A program made the translations under genes and the position numbers. A stretch of 64,000 nt of DNA. It comes from Erwinia sp. E602 (GTDB taxonomy: Bacteria > Pseudomonadota > Gammaproteobacteria > Enterobacterales > Enterobacteriaceae). Of the stretch, positions 24,591-38,374 are shown piece by piece. The stretch's first letter is position 1, and every line of letters starts with the position of its first letter. The DNA lies in assembly GCF_018141005.1 (NCBI RefSeq), contig NZ_CP046582.1, positions 3,968,001 to 4,032,000 of the forward strand, read 5' to 3'. Under the pieces are notes generated by a model. The model was not told the DNA's origin. It ran no database searches and saw only the letters and a program-made list of their open reading frames with translations.

Positions 24591-25371
24591 GATCTTCCTT
24601 TTGATCGCCCTGCTAGGTGCCTGTGCGGGCAGCCTGATGAACATGGTGGTGTGGCGGCTGCCGCGCATAGTGCTGCAACAGGAAGGGCCGGAATTTAGCC
24701 TGTGGCTGCCACCCTCACACTGCCCACGCTGCCGTTCACCCCTCGCCTGGTATGACAATCTGCCGCTGCTGAGCTGGCTGTGGCTGCGTGGCCGTGGCCG
24801 CTGCTGCGGGCAGCAGATTGGCCTGCGCTATCTGCTGACCGAGATGGCCTGCGTGCTGCTGAGCCTGCTGATGGCCTGGATTTTTCCCGCGGATGGACAG
24901 CTGGCCGCCGCACTGTTACTGAGCTGGTTTTTGCTGGCGCTGTCGCTGATTGACCGCGATCACCAACTGCTGCCGGATGCGCTGACGCTGCCGCTGCTGT
25001 GGCTGGGAATAGTCTGCCAGCTGGCGGGCTGGCTGCCTGATATCACGCTTGAACAAAGCGTGACGGGAGCGATGGCCGGTTATCTCTCGCTTTGGCTGCT
25101 GGCAACCGGCTACCGGCTGCTGCGAGGCAAGGAAGCGCTGGGAATGGGCGATGCCAAGCTGCTGGCCGCGCTGGGTGCCTGGCTGGGCTGGCAGCCGTTA
25201 CCGCTGCTGCTGCTGCTGGCATCGGCCAGCGGCATTGTGTGGCTGGCAGCTGGCCGTGTGCTGACCGGACGTTCACTGGCTGCACCTTTTCCATTTGGTC
25301 CGAGCCTTGCCTCCGCCGGGGGATTGCTGTTCATAGCAGAAAACAGCGCGTTGCTGAGACAGCTTTACTGA
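24583..25371 (+). CDS. gspO: Prepilin peptidase / N-methyltransferase GspO
   Basis: 262 residues with eight hydrophobic segments. Aspartyl protease that cleaves the leaders of GspG-K and methylates their new N-terminus. Catalytic Asp residues are in SLIDRDHQLLPDALTLPLLW and GMGDAKLLAALGAWLGW (the GxGD motif). The cytoplasmic zinc loop carries Cys47 and Cys50, but the second pair is altered: where LRGRC-x-x-C is usual, this protein has LRGRGRCC (Gly72, Cys74, Cys75). It may also process PpdD encoded upstream (inference). Confidence 0.94.
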   Translation: MNEIFLLIALLGACAGSLMNMVVWRLPRIVLQQEGPEFSLWLPPSHCPRCRSPLAWYDNLPLLSWLWLRGRGRCCGQQIGLRYLLTEMACVLLSLLMAWIFPADGQLAAALLLSWFLLALSLIDRDHQLLPDALTLPLLWLGIVCQLAGWLPDITLEQSVTGAMAGYLSLWLLATGYRLLRGKEALGMGDAKLLAALGAWLGWQPLPLLLLLASASGIVWLAAGRVLTGRSLAAPFPFGPSLASAGGLLFIAENSALLRQLY

Positions 25372-25821
25372 AACTCTCCTCTACTCCTGACTGAATCACA
25401 CTTTTCTCACTTCTGTGCCACCGCTGTCTGGCGGCGGCACAGTGTTCTGGTCAGGCTGGCATCCGGATACAGGGTTATCCTGAACGGTTAACAAATAATA
25501 TCCCCCTCCCCATCCCGTTAAACTTTCCGTATCTGTGCAATTAAGCTGGCATCAGATCTTAATAACCTGCCTGAAGACACCACGCAATCAAAAAATGTAT
25601 TAAAAGCAATACAAAAACAACTTATCAATCTCAAAAAAACATCCCAACTCATTACCAGAATTAAAATAAATAGTTAAAACAGCAGTTTAACAACTATAAG
25701 TTTTGTTAAGTAACGGATTTCGTTGTTTAGCCAATATTCTGGATGGGTAGTTTGGTAGTGCATCAAAAACATTTTTCTGATGCCTTTTAATTTTAATATT
25801 TAATTGAGAATACGGTCACTT
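25372..25821. other. 450-bp AT-rich gap between gspO and the LPMO gene
   Basis: No gene seen. Near its start an imperfect hairpin CTGTGCC (25413-25419) / GGCACAG (25436-25442) may close the gsp operon, though it lacks a T tract. From about 25500 the region is strongly A/T-rich. Close to the LPMO start, GCATCA (25760-25765) and TGATGC (25778-25783) form a stem extended by A/T pairs and followed by a T-rich run, which could be an attenuator or a stabilising 5'-UTR stem. Confidence 0.45.
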
Positions 25822-27267
25822 ATGAAAGTCAGTAAAATTGCTCTGGCGGTTTCCGCCCTCCTGATCAGCGGCAGTGCATTAGCACACGGATTTATCAGCG
25901 AGCCACCTTCCCGCGATCGTCTGTGCCAGACCCAGCAAAACGCCGAGTGCGGTCAGGCACAGTGGGAACCTCAGAGTGTGGGTGAATCACCAAAAGGTTT
26001 CCCTAAGCCAGGCACACCGCCAGACGGTGAACTGGTAAGTGGTAACGGTGGTACTGCCGGTATTGGTAAATTACTCAATGCTCAGGACAGCACTCGCTGG
26101 TACAAAAATAAAATGCAGGCGGGGACTAACACCTTCACCTGGCACTTTACTGCAGCCCACAAGACAACTGATTTTAAATACTTCATCACCAAACAGGACT
26201 GGGATGCCAACAAACCGCTGACCCGTGACGCTTTTGAACTGACGCCATTCTGCGTGGTTGACGGCCATGGTCAAATCCCTGCCCCTTCAGGTGCAGATGT
26301 AACTCACACCTGCCAGGTACCGGAGCGTAACGGTTATCAGGTGATTTACGCCAGCTGGGAAATTGACGATACCGGCAACAGCTTCTACAAAACCGTAGAC
26401 GTGGAGTTCGACGGTGGCGTTCCGTCTGAATGGAGTAACTCAATCGGCTCGATTACGGCACATAAAGATCTTAAAGCCGGTGACAATGTGAAAGTGCGCT
26501 TCTTCGACACCAACGGTGAAAATACCCGACTGGAGCTGGTAATGGATATCACCAGTGACGAAGCAGGTAAAAAGCAGAACTGGCCTAAGGCGCTGGCAGA
26601 AAAAATCAACAGTGCCCACAAGGATATCCGCGCAGGTTCTAAAAATGCGAAGGGTGAAGTGAATCCTTCTTCCGATCTGAACCAGATTTATACCCGTGCA
26701 GGCAGCACGCTGCGCAGCGTAGTGGTCGAAACCCACTCTGAAAACGAAAGCAAGGCGTCGATGACCTTGAGCCAGATCAAGGAAAGCTACCCGATTGTTG
26801 ATGGTAAAGCCATCGTGACCTTTGATGTGGTAGCCGAAGGCGACCTGGTGGTGAACACCAAAGTACACGGTGAGGATAATTCTTTCAGAGGGTTCCTGTC
26901 CGTAACCCTGAAAGACGGTAAGAAGACGCTGCAGGTGCCGGTGGATGCCAACGCTTCAGGCGTGTACTCTGTCAACGTATTGGGAATCCCACGTGGTTCT
27001 GACGATATGTTAATGGAAGATTTCAAGGTAAATCTGACCGCGCCAGTCTCTGCCGGTGATGCTGAGTTCGTTTATCCGCAGAACATTGCGAAGTACAAAG
27101 CAGGCACCACCGTACTGCAGCCAAAAACCAACAAAGTTTACGAGTGTAAGCAGGGTGCAGTTGCCGGCTGGTGTACGATTTACTCATCAAGCGCCAACCA
27201 TTATGAGCCGGGTGTGGGTTCTGCATGGCAGGACGCCTGGAATGAAATCGGTGATGCTAAGAAGTAA
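25822..27267 (+). CDS. gbpA: Secreted lytic polysaccharide monooxygenase, GbpA-like (AA10)
   Basis: 481 residues from the ATG at 25822; an upstream TTG at 25804 is less likely. Signal peptide MKVSKIALAVSALLISGSALA leaves His22 as residue 1, the first ligand of the copper histidine brace (HGFISEPPSRDRLC). The second, His113, is in NTFTWHFTAAHKTTDFKYF. AA10 domain about 22-210; two central domains (about 220-310 and 325-420) as in Vibrio GbpA; and a C-terminal chitin-binding module (YKAGTTVLQPKTNKVYECK ... YEPGVGSAWQDAWNEI). It oxidatively cuts chitin and can bind surfaces. GbpA-type proteins leave the cell through T2SS, encoded directly upstream. AT-richer than gspD-O. Confidence 0.95.
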   Translation: MKVSKIALAVSALLISGSALAHGFISEPPSRDRLCQTQQNAECGQAQWEPQSVGESPKGFPKPGTPPDGELVSGNGGTAGIGKLLNAQDSTRWYKNKMQAGTNTFTWHFTAAHKTTDFKYFITKQDWDANKPLTRDAFELTPFCVVDGHGQIPAPSGADVTHTCQVPERNGYQVIYASWEIDDTGNSFYKTVDVEFDGGVPSEWSNSIGSITAHKDLKAGDNVKVRFFDTNGENTRLELVMDITSDEAGKKQNWPKALAEKINSAHKDIRAGSKNAKGEVNPSSDLNQIYTRAGSTLRSVVVETHSENESKASMTLSQIKESYPIVDGKAIVTFDVVAEGDLVVNTKVHGEDNSFRGFLSVTLKDGKKTLQVPVDANASGVYSVNVLGIPRGSDDMLMEDFKVNLTAPVSAGDAEFVYPQNIAKYKAGTTVLQPKTNKVYECKQGAVAGWCTIYSSSANHYEPGVGSAWQDAWNEIGDAKK

Positions 27268-27298
27268 TTCTCTCTAAAACGGATTAAGTTAATCTCAT

Positions 27299-27323
27299 GG
27301 CAGCCCTCACCGGCTGCCTTTTT
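27299..27323 (+). terminator. Terminator of the LPMO gene
   Basis: GGCAGCC (27299-27305), 6-base loop, GGCTGCC (27312-27318), five T. Confidence 0.85.
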
Positions 27324-27666
27324 ACTGTTAGAGCGATCGGGCATCCCGTTGCCCCCATTCCATCCTCATTACCCTTTATTACGCCAACATTACCCCGACA
27401 TTACCTTCAGACCACTCCCTACAGACATCCGGAAGAATAGCGTACTCTCTGCCCCCCACACCGACCGTGGCTACCGGTCAGACTGGCAGATGGAGATCGT
27501 CGACGGATTGTCATCTCAGAATAATGAAACTTATCAGACGGGAAAAAGAAACCGTGATAAGGGGCAGGGAAAAAATCAAACCCGTTGCAGAAGATGGCAG
27601 GTGGTTGGCGAATATGCCGTGGTGGTGGGTGGGTGTTCATGGTCTGTCAGTCATACGCTACGCCAT
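27324..27666. other. Gap between LPMO and secA terminators
   Basis: No gene is supported here. The heptamer CATTACC occurs three times, at 27367-27373, 27388-27394 and 27399-27405, spaced 21 and 11 bases (near-integral helical turns). Otherwise nothing recognisable. Confidence 0.35.
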
Positions 27667-27694
27667 AAAAAAGGGCCGGATTCTCATCCGGCCC
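27667..27694 (-). terminator. Terminator of secM-secA
   Basis: On the minus strand GGGCCGGA and TCCGGCCC (27673-27680 and 27687-27694) form a perfect 8-bp stem followed by TTTTTT (complement of A at 27667-27672). Confidence 0.88.
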
Positions 27695-27717
27695 TGCTTT
27701 AGCACACGCTGAGGAGA

Positions 27718-30423
<2,706 letters not shown>

Positions 30424-30495
30424 AATAGATAGTTTCTCTCTGCCATCGCGATGTGCGACGGTCACTCAAAAGGGGTTAACGATCGTTTGGGTGAG

Positions 30496-30999
30496 TTAAA
30501 CCAGAGAAGCAGGTCCGGCACGGATGCCGCGAACCTGCGCCAGCCAGAGGCCGGGATGATGCAGAGAGGAAACGGAGACTTCGCGCTCGGCGGTACGACG
30601 GATAATCACCGGCGGCCGCGCTTCGTGGGTCAGTAAGGCGTTTAAGGTATCCAGCAGCGCCAGCTTGTGGGCTTCCAGCGGCTGTTCAGCAACGGTGGCC
30701 GGAGAAACCGACGGCGTCAGCGTAAACGAGAGGTGGCGGATTACCGTGCGGATCGCGTGCTGGTGCCAGTAATCAACGCTAAAGCTGGGGCGGCGGACGC
30801 TCTCCTGCAGCAGCGCCAGATGGTGGCTGCGCGCCACGCTGCTGATATTCAGGCTGCGCGACGAGGTTTCTGATAAAGTAGTGTGGTCGTGTGCGGACGC
30901 CTGCGGCAGGCCGAGACTGGCCGCGACCATCCCCAGCAGGAGATGTGGCCAGAAGTAACGTCTGCCAAATTGTCGCCAACGACTCAGAATACCGATCAC
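30496..30999 (-). CDS. secM: Secretion monitor SecM (secA translation regulator)
   Basis: 167 residues (E. coli 170). N-terminus [20 protein letters not shown] with an export signal ([17 protein letters not shown]), conserved middle [19 protein letters not shown] and [12 protein letters not shown]. The C-terminal arrest sequence reads [17 protein letters not shown] before four last residues. Compared with the E. coli motif F-x4-WI-x4-GIRAGP, GIRAGP and Trp152 are kept, while Phe is His147 and Ile is Leu153. Nascent SecM stalls its ribosome until pulled by SecA, exposing the secA ribosome site. Confidence 0.95.
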   Translation of the reverse strand: MIGILSRWRQFGRRYFWPHLLLGMVAASLGLPQASAHDHTTLSETSSRSLNISSVARSHHLALLQESVRRPSFSVDYWHQHAIRTVIRHLSFTLTPSVSPATVAEQPLEAHKLALLDTLNALLTHEARPPVIIRRTAEREVSVSSLHHPGLWLAQVRGIRAGPASLV

Positions 31000-31020
31000 T
31001 GTGTTCCGCCGGAGCTAACT

Positions 31021-31530
31021 ATGCGTGATAGTCGCCCACAATCAATTGAAAGTTTTTTCGATCTCGCCCAGGAGCAGAGCGTGTTGCAACATGTGCAGCA
31101 GCGTGCCATCGCCCTGAATAAGCTGAATCGCGCCGTTCAGGGGGTTCTGCCCGCTCAGCTGCACCCATGGTGCCGCGTAGCCAACTTCCGTCAGGGGATT
31201 CTGGTGATCGAAACGGCTAACGCCAGCTGGCTGATGCGCTTACGCTATGAACAGGCCAGTCTGTTATCAGCTTTACGTGCGCAAATATTACCATCATTGA
31301 CGGCAATCGACATCAGGATTAATCCGTCGCTGGCCTCAAAAGGGCTTAAAACCGTGCAAGAAAACAGCGCTCAGGCGACTACCGAAGAAAAACCGGTGCT
31401 GAGAAAGATGACGGAGCAGAGTGCGGAAAGTTTGCGTGCGGTGGCCAGTAACAGCCCGGAAAAACTGAAGAAGATTTTAGAACGACTGGCCTCGCTGGCC
31501 GGAGAGAGTACCCGCTCAACCAGTCGTTAA
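31021..31530 (+). CDS. DUF721 / DciA-like protein
   Basis: 169 residues from the ATG at 31021 (GGAG upstream); earlier in-frame codons overlap secM and are rejected. The N-terminal 105 residues carry the DUF721 pattern (LNKLNRAVQGVLPAQLHPWCRVANFRQGILVIETANASWLMRLRYEQASLLSALR...IDIRINPS), a KH-like fold shared with DciA, the ancestral DnaB helicase loader/operator. The C-terminal 60 residues are polar and helix-forming. Divergent from secM, convergent with lpxC. E. coli lacks it at this place; many other gammaproteobacteria have it next to secM or lpxC. Confidence 0.85.
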   Translation: MRDSRPQSIESFFDLAQEQSVLQHVQQRAIALNKLNRAVQGVLPAQLHPWCRVANFRQGILVIETANASWLMRLRYEQASLLSALRAQILPSLTAIDIRINPSLASKGLKTVQENSAQATTEEKPVLRKMTEQSAESLRAVASNSPEKLKKILERLASLAGESTRSTSR

Positions 31531-31575
31531 TTTACCCGTTGACCACACAGCCTGTGTCAGTCACCAGATACTACC

Positions 31576-32541
<966 letters not shown>

Positions 32542-32605
32542 TTAGCTTACTGGCGGGCGAACAGTTTAGCACAAAGAGTGCAAATTCCCTACTATCAGGA
32601 AATTC

Positions 32606-33760
32606 TTAGTCCGCCTGCTTGCGCAGGAAGGCCGGAATATCCAGATAATCAGGCTCTTTGTTAGTCTGGGTAGCAGAGTCGTTGACCACTTTGGCCGCCG
32701 GGTTCTGTTCCTGCGGCAGCGGTGCCATACCGTGCTGCTGGTAGCGGCGATCCATGGTCGGCTGTGCAGACTGCTTGTTGGTGACCAGGGTGATTTCTGG
32801 ACGTTTGTCCATGCCGATGCCGGTTGCCACCACGGTGACGCGCAGTTCATCGTTCATTTCCGGATCCAGTGAAGTACCGATCACCACGGTGGCGTTATCC
32901 GATGCAAAGGCACGGATGGTGTTACCCACGGTTTCGAACTCATCCAGACGCAGGTCGAAGCCGGCGGTGATGTTGACCAGTACGCCACGCGCGCCGGAAA
33001 GGTCGATATCTTCCAGCAGCGGGCTGGAGATCGCCATTTCAGCAGCTTCTTCCGCACGGTCTTCACCGCAGGCGACGCCGGAGCCCATCATCGCGTAGCC
33101 CATTTCGGACATCACGGTGCGCACGTCAGCAAAGTCGACGTTCATCAGACCCGGACGGGTAATCAGCTCGGCGATACCCTGCACCGCGCCCTTCAGCACG
33201 TCGTTGGCCGCGCCAAAAGCGTCCAGCAGTGAAATACCACGGCCCAGCACCTTCAGCAGCTTGTCATTGGGGATGGTGATCAGTGAGTCAACGTGCTTGG
33301 ACAGCTCGGCGATCCCCTGTTCAGCAAACGCCATGCGCTTTTTGCCTTCGAAGTTGAACGGCTTGGTCACTACCGCCACGGTCAGAATACCGAGCTCTTT
33401 AGCCACCTCAGCCACGACCGGAGCTGCACCGGTACCGGTGCCGCCACCCATACCTGCGGCGATAAACACCATGTCCGCGCCATCCAGCGCCTGACGCAGT
33501 GCTTCACGATCTTCTTCAGCCGAGTTACGGCCTACTTCCGGGTTGGCACCGGCACCCAGACCCTTGGTAATCCCGTTACCGATCTGAATGGTCTGGCCAA
33601 CGGCCGTTTTACGCAGTGCCTGAGCGTCGGTGTTTACGGCGAAGAACTCTACGCCTTCAATACGTTCACGCACCATATGCTCTACGGCATTACCGCCGCC
33701 GCCGCCGACGCCGATGACTTTAATCACCGCGTCATTGGTTAATTCCATTGGTTCAAACAT
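32606..33760 (-). CDS. ftsZ: Cell division GTPase FtsZ
   Basis: 384 residues. Tubulin-like GTPase forming the Z-ring. GTP-binding [15 protein letters not shown], tubulin signature [19 protein letters not shown]7 loop [11 protein letters not shown], and the C-terminal peptide [14 protein letters not shown] that binds FtsA and ZipA. Followed by lpxC after about 100 bases in which TAAACT-like elements suggest a separate lpxC promoter. Confidence 0.99.
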   Translation of the reverse strand: MFEPMELTNDAVIKVIGVGGGGGNAVEHMVRERIEGVEFFAVNTDAQALRKTAVGQTIQIGNGITKGLGAGANPEVGRNSAEEDREALRQALDGADMVFIAAGMGGGTGTGAAPVVAEVAKELGILTVAVVTKPFNFEGKKRMAFAEQGIAELSKHVDSLITIPNDKLLKVLGRGISLLDAFGAANDVLKGAVQGIAELITRPGLMNVDFADVRTVMSEMGYAMMGSGVACGEDRAEEAAEMAISSPLLEDIDLSGARGVLVNITAGFDLRLDEFETVGNTIRAFASDNATVVIGTSLDPEMNDELRVTVVATGIGMDKRPEITLVTNKQSAQPTMDRRYQQHGMAPLPQEQNPAAKVVNDSATQTNKEPDYLDIPAFLRKQAD

Positions 33761-33833
33761 AATTTCTCTCCGTTTATGTGCCTGTACGCCTGGAGATCAC
33801 GCATTGCTCTAGCATGATCGCCTTTAGTAATAA

Positions 33834-35090
33834 TTAAAACTCTTTTCTCAGCCAGCTGTTGATTTTTTTGAACCAGTTACCCACTGAGGCTCTTTTTTCA
33901 ACTTCCGCCTCACCGCTGAGGTGAGATTCTTTTCCGTAATGCAGCAGACCTACCGCCGTCGAGTAGTAAGGCTCCTGCGCGTAATCCGTTAATCCTGTGA
34001 TATTCAGCGGCTGTCCGATACGCACCTGGGTGTGGAACACCCGCTGCGCGCAAGCCGCTAATCCTTCAATCTGTGCCGCGCCGCCGGTCAGTACGATGCC
34101 GGCCGCGAGGTGGTGTTTAACGCCCTGCTGGCGAAGCTGCTCCTGCAGTTGCAGGATCTCGTCGTTCACCAGGTTAAGCAGTTCGGTGTAGCGCGGCTCG
34201 ATCACTTCCGCCAGCGTCTGACGCTGCAGGCTGCGCGGAGGCCGGCCACCGACGCTCGGCACCTCAACATTCTCGTCTTTACCGACGATAGCCCCGAGCG
34301 CACAGCCGTGGCGCACTTTAATCGCTTCAGCATCCGTCGGCGGCGTACCAAAAGCGTAGGCGATGTCGCTGGTCACCACGTTGCCCGCATAGGGGATCAC
34401 TTTGGTATGACGCAGCGCGCCGCCGGTGTAGACGGCGATATCCATGGTGCCACCGCCGACGTCGACCACGCAGACGCCCAGCTCACGTTCGTCTTCGGTC
34501 AGCACCGCAAAGCTGGACGCCAGCCCGGCAAAGATCAGTTGATCGACCTTCAGGCCACAGCGCTCCACCGCTTTCACGATGTTCTTCGCCATATCATTGT
34601 GGCAGGTAATCAGGTGCACCTTAGCCTGCATGCGCACGCCGGACAGACCCACCGGGTTTTTGATCCCTTCCTGATAGTCGATGGCGTACTCTTGCGGGAT
34701 CACATGGAGAATGCGGTGCTCGTCGCGCACGCGTACCGATTTGGCGGTGTGCACTACGTTCTCGACATCTTCCTGGGTTACTTCCTCTTCGGAAATAGGA
34801 ACCATCCCTATTTCGTTCTGGCAGCTGATGTGTTTACCCGATAATGCGAGGTAGACCGAGGAAATCTGGCAATCCGCCATCAGCTCCGCCTGATCGATGG
34901 CGCGCTGCACGCACTTCACCACCGACTCAAGGTCGTTCACGCCACCTTTATCCATGCCACGAGACGGGCAGCTGCCCACCCCGATAATATTGACCATGCC
35001 ATCGGGCAGAACTTCCCCTACCAGGGCGGCAACCTTCGCGGTGCCAATCTCGAGTCCAACTACCAGTTTTCTGTCCGTCGACTTGATCAT
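33834..35090 (-). CDS. ftsA: Cell division protein FtsA
   Basis: 418 residues. Actin-like membrane tether of the Z-ring: ATP-binding [48 protein letters not shown], and a C-terminal amphipathic helix ([15 protein letters not shown]) that inserts into the membrane. Overlaps ftsQ by 4 bases. Confidence 0.98.
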   Translation of the reverse strand: MIKSTDRKLVVGLEIGTAKVAALVGEVLPDGMVNIIGVGSCPSRGMDKGGVNDLESVVKCVQRAIDQAELMADCQISSVYLALSGKHISCQNEIGMVPISEEEVTQEDVENVVHTAKSVRVRDEHRILHVIPQEYAIDYQEGIKNPVGLSGVRMQAKVHLITCHNDMAKNIVKAVERCGLKVDQLIFAGLASSFAVLTEDERELGVCVVDVGGGTMDIAVYTGGALRHTKVIPYAGNVVTSDIAYAFGTPPTDAEAIKVRHGCALGAIVGKDENVEVPSVGGRPPRSLQRQTLAEVIEPRYTELLNLVNDEILQLQEQLRQQGVKHHLAAGIVLTGGAAQIEGLAACAQRVFHTQVRIGQPLNITGLTDYAQEPYYSTAVGLLHYGKESHLSGEAEVEKRASVGNWFKKINSWLRKEF

Positions 35091-35929
35091 TGTTGTTTAG
35101 CCTGTGCCTGAGTCTGCTGCTGTTCGCCGTCAGCACTCGTAGTAATTATCGGTGTCCATCCTACTGCCGCGCCAGAGTCGTAACGCAGGTCAACGTAGTT
35201 GATACGCGTATTTTCTGCCTGCCCCTGCTGCTGCAGCGTCGGGTACAGGGTAATAAAGCGCTTCAGGCGCTTCATATCCTCGTTGCGCCCTAACTCCAGG
35301 CGGGTGTCATCACTCAACACCAGCTGCCAGGATCGCCGGGCGGTCATTGAGGCCGCCTTAAGCGTAAATTTGCTGGCCGCCAGCACGTCGCGCATCTCGT
35401 GATAGCCGGCTAACACCTCGGACTCGCTGCCCTCCGGGCCGTACAGCATCGGCAGACTCTCTTTGCCGAGGTGGCTGGCCGGCACGCTGAACGATTTGCC
35501 TTCAGCATCAACCATATGCACATCATTCCACCGTGCAACGGCGACATATTCAACCAGATGAATCTTTAATTCGTCCGGCCACTGCTTGCGCACGCTCACC
35601 TGCTGGATCCACGGCAGACGTTCGATCTGCTGCTGGATGATGTCGACATCCTGCGACATAAAGGTGCCGGGCTCGCCCAGCGACAAAATAGCCTGGCGAA
35701 TATCATCGTTGGTGGTGTAGTGCGTCTTGCCGGTGACCACCAGCTTTGACAGCGGCTGCCGGGACGCATCGTTCATCCACTTCAGCACCACTACGCCCCC
35801 CGCCGCCATCACGCCAACCACCATCAGCAGGAACAGGATCCCCGCCAGCCGCGTGCCGTTACTGCGCCCGGTACGCGCCTTTTTTTCCTGCGCTTCCCGG
35901 TTACGAACGTTCAGAGCCGCCTGAGACAT
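35087..35929 (-). CDS. ftsQ: Cell division protein FtsQ
   Basis: 280 residues: basic N-terminus, one membrane helix ([21 protein letters not shown]), POTRA domain beginning [22 protein letters not shown] and a beta domain ([30 protein letters not shown]). Scaffolds FtsL/FtsB in the divisome. The last residues are Gln-rich ([13 protein letters not shown]). Confidence 0.97.
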   Translation of the reverse strand: MSQAALNVRNREAQEKKARTGRSNGTRLAGILFLLMVVGVMAAGGVVVLKWMNDASRQPLSKLVVTGKTHYTTNDDIRQAILSLGEPGTFMSQDVDIIQQQIERLPWIQQVSVRKQWPDELKIHLVEYVAVARWNDVHMVDAEGKSFSVPASHLGKESLPMLYGPEGSESEVLAGYHEMRDVLAASKFTLKAASMTARRSWQLVLSDDTRLELGRNEDMKRLKRFITLYPTLQQQGQAENTRINYVDLRYDSGAAVGWTPIITTSADGEQQQTQAQAKQQ

Positions 35930-35930
35930 A

Positions 35931-36851
35931 TCAGTCGGCCAGCTCCAGAATGCGCGCTACCAGCTGCGAGAAGCTCAGCCCGGCCTGTTTCGCCGCCATC
36001 GGCACCAGGCTGTGGCTGGTCATGCCCGGAGAGGTGTTGACCTCCAGCAGGTAGAAGCGTCCGTCGCCGCCCATCATCACATCTACGCGGCCCCAGCCGC
36101 TGCAGCCCAGCGCACGCCAGGCGGCCAGCACCAGGCTGTTCAGCTCCGCTTCCTGCTCCGCATTCAACCCTGACGGGCAGAAGTACTGGGTTTCGTCAGA
36201 GATATATTTCGCCTGATAGTCGTAAAACTCGCTGGCGGCCTGGATGCGGATCGACGGCAGAATTTCGTCGCCGATCACGCCTACGGTGTACTCCGGGCCG
36301 CTGAGGAAGGCTTCGACCAGCACTTCGTCATCGTGGCGGAAGGCTTCCGACAGCGCCGCCGGCAGCTCCGTGGCCTGATTGACCCGTGAGATGCCGACGC
36401 TGGAGCCTTCACGGCTCGGCTTAACAAACAGCGGCAGGCCCAGCGCGGCGATGCGCGTTTCCAGCTCGCCGCTGATGCCCGCGTCCATCTGCTGACGGGT
36501 CAGCGCCACGTAGGGGGCGATCGGCAGGCCACAGCCGCCCCACAGATATTTGGTGCGCAGCTTGTCCATGGTGATCGCCGAAGCCATCACGCCGCTGCCG
36601 GTATAGGGGATCGCCAGGTACTCCAGCAGCCCCTGCAGGGTGCCATCTTCTCCGCCGCGACCGTGCAGCGCGATAAAGGCTCTGGTAAAGCCCTCTTCCT
36701 TCAGACGCGTCACCGGGAAATCACGGATGTCCACCGGATGGGCGTTAACGCCCGCCTCCTGCAGACCGGCGGTTACCGCCGCACCGGATAACAGTGACAC
36801 ATCACGCTCGGCCGAGGTGCCGCCCAGCAATACCGCTATTTTATCCGCCAT
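35931..36851 (-). CDS. ddlB: D-alanine--D-alanine ligase B
   Basis: 306 residues from the ATG at 36851 ([23 protein letters not shown]), same length as E. coli DdlB. ATP-grasp fold: [59 protein letters not shown] and [20 protein letters not shown]. Makes the D-Ala-D-Ala used by MurF. Overlaps the murC stop by 11 bases. Confidence 0.98.
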   Translation of the reverse strand: MADKIAVLLGGTSAERDVSLLSGAAVTAGLQEAGVNAHPVDIRDFPVTRLKEEGFTRAFIALHGRGGEDGTLQGLLEYLAIPYTGSGVMASAITMDKLRTKYLWGGCGLPIAPYVALTRQQMDAGISGELETRIAALGLPLFVKPSREGSSVGISRVNQATELPAALSEAFRHDDEVLVEAFLSGPEYTVGVIGDEILPSIRIQAASEFYDYQAKYISDETQYFCPSGLNAEQEAELNSLVLAAWRALGCSGWGRVDVMMGGDGRFYLLEVNTSPGMTSHSLVPMAAKQAGLSFSQLVARILELAD

Positions 36852-38304
36852 GATGTTCCTCACCGTTGTTCTGCAACGTTAATTTTAGTTCAGACAGCGT
36901 GCGGGCGATGCGGCCAACGTTGCCCGCCCCCTGCACCAGAATCAAATCGTTGCCGGTCAGCTTCGGCAACAGCATCTCCAGCACCGCATCGTGGTCAGAG
37001 ACCAGAATCGGGTCAACTTTGCCGCGGCCGCGAATGGTGCGGCACAGCGAGCGGCTGTCGGCGCCCGGGATCGGCGCTTCGCCGGCGGCATAGACGTCCA
37101 GCATCAGCAGAACGTCGACCTGCGACAGCACGTTAGCGAAGTCGTCATACAGGTCGCGGGTACGCGTGTAGCGGTGCGGCTGGAAAATCATCACCAGATT
37201 TTTATCCGGCCAGCCGGCGCGTGCCGCTTTGATCGTCACGTCCACTTCGGTCGGGTGATGACCGTAGTCATCAACCAGCATCGCCTTACCGTTCTCAACC
37301 GGATACTCGCCGAGGAAGTCAAAGCGACGTCCGGTGCCCTGGAAGCTCAGCAGCGCGCTGAGGATATCTTCGTCCTCAATGCCCTCTTCGGTGGCCACCG
37401 CCACCGCCGCCGCCGCGTTCAGCGCGTTATGGCGGCCCGGCGCGTTCAGCGTCACGTGCATCAGCGGCTTGTCATGACGTACCAGGGTAAAGTGGCCCTG
37501 TGCCCCACGCTGCTCGTAATTCTCGACCCGCACGTCGGCGTCATCGCTGAAGCCGTAGGTGGTGATCTGCCGGCCAACGCGCGGGATCAGTTCACGGATC
37601 ACCTCGTCATCAACGCAGAGCACCGCACGGCCATAAAACGGCAGGTTGTGCAGGAAGTTGATAAACGTCGTTTTTAACACCTCGAAGTCGCCCTGGTAGG
37701 TATCCATATGGTCGGCTTCGATATTGGTGACGATCGCCACCATCGGCTGCAGATGGAGGAACGATGCGTCGCTCTCATCGGCTTCCGCAATCAGGTAGCG
37801 GCTGCTGCCCAGACGCGCGTGGGTGCCGGCCGCCTTCACCAGCCCGCCGTTGACAAAGGTCGGGTCCAGGCCGCCCTCGGCATAAATGCCGGAGACCAGT
37901 GCGGTGGTGGTGGTTTTGCCATGGGTGCCGGCAATGGCAATACCGTGACGAAAGCGCATCAGTTCGGCCAGCATCTCGGCGCGGCGGATTACCGGGATAC
38001 GCGCTTCACGCGCCGCCACCACTTCCGGGTTGTCCTGAGACACCGCGGTCGAAACCACCACCACGCTGGCGTCGCTGACGTTCTCCGGGCGATGGTTAAA
38101 ATAGATGGTCGCCCCAAGGCCGGCCAGATGCTGGGTTACCGCGTTCGGCGCCAGGTCGGAACCGCTGATTTCATAGCCTTCGTTGGCCAACACTTCGGCA
38201 ATACCGCCCATGCCGGCACCACCGATGCCAACAAAGTGGATGTGCCGGACGCGACGCATCTCGGGCACGATAGAACGCAGTTTTGCCAGTTGTTGTGTAT
38301 TCAT
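36841..38304 (-). CDS. murC: UDP-N-acetylmuramate--L-alanine ligase MurC
   Basis: 487 residues. Adds the first amino acid of the stem peptide. Rossmann start [33 protein letters not shown] loop [32 protein letters not shown] and [10 protein letters not shown]. Standard Mur ligase layout. Confidence 0.98.
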   Translation of the reverse strand: MNTQQLAKLRSIVPEMRRVRHIHFVGIGGAGMGGIAEVLANEGYEISGSDLAPNAVTQHLAGLGATIYFNHRPENVSDASVVVVSTAVSQDNPEVVAAREARIPVIRRAEMLAELMRFRHGIAIAGTHGKTTTTALVSGIYAEGGLDPTFVNGGLVKAAGTHARLGSSRYLIAEADESDASFLHLQPMVAIVTNIEADHMDTYQGDFEVLKTTFINFLHNLPFYGRAVLCVDDEVIRELIPRVGRQITTYGFSDDADVRVENYEQRGAQGHFTLVRHDKPLMHVTLNAPGRHNALNAAAAVAVATEEGIEDEDILSALLSFQGTGRRFDFLGEYPVENGKAMLVDDYGHHPTEVDVTIKAARAGWPDKNLVMIFQPHRYTRTRDLYDDFANVLSQVDVLLMLDVYAAGEAPIPGADSRSLCRTIRGRGKVDPILVSDHDAVLEMLLPKLTGNDLILVQGAGNVGRIARTLSELKLTLQNNGEEHHGG

Positions 38305-38374
38305 CTCTTCGCCTGCTGGTGCGTCACCGCACCTGTATTACGGGCCAGGCCTGCCTGACCCCTGCATAATCTGT

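Noticed and set aside
27349..27702. 117-codon ORF between the LPMO gene and secA
   Set aside because: No ribosome site, low-complexity composition, runs through the secA terminator stem, and no recognisable domain.
13541..27717. Prophage or integrative element carrying the gsp operon
   Set aside because: No integrase, transposase, tRNA gene or flanking direct repeats were seen at the edges.
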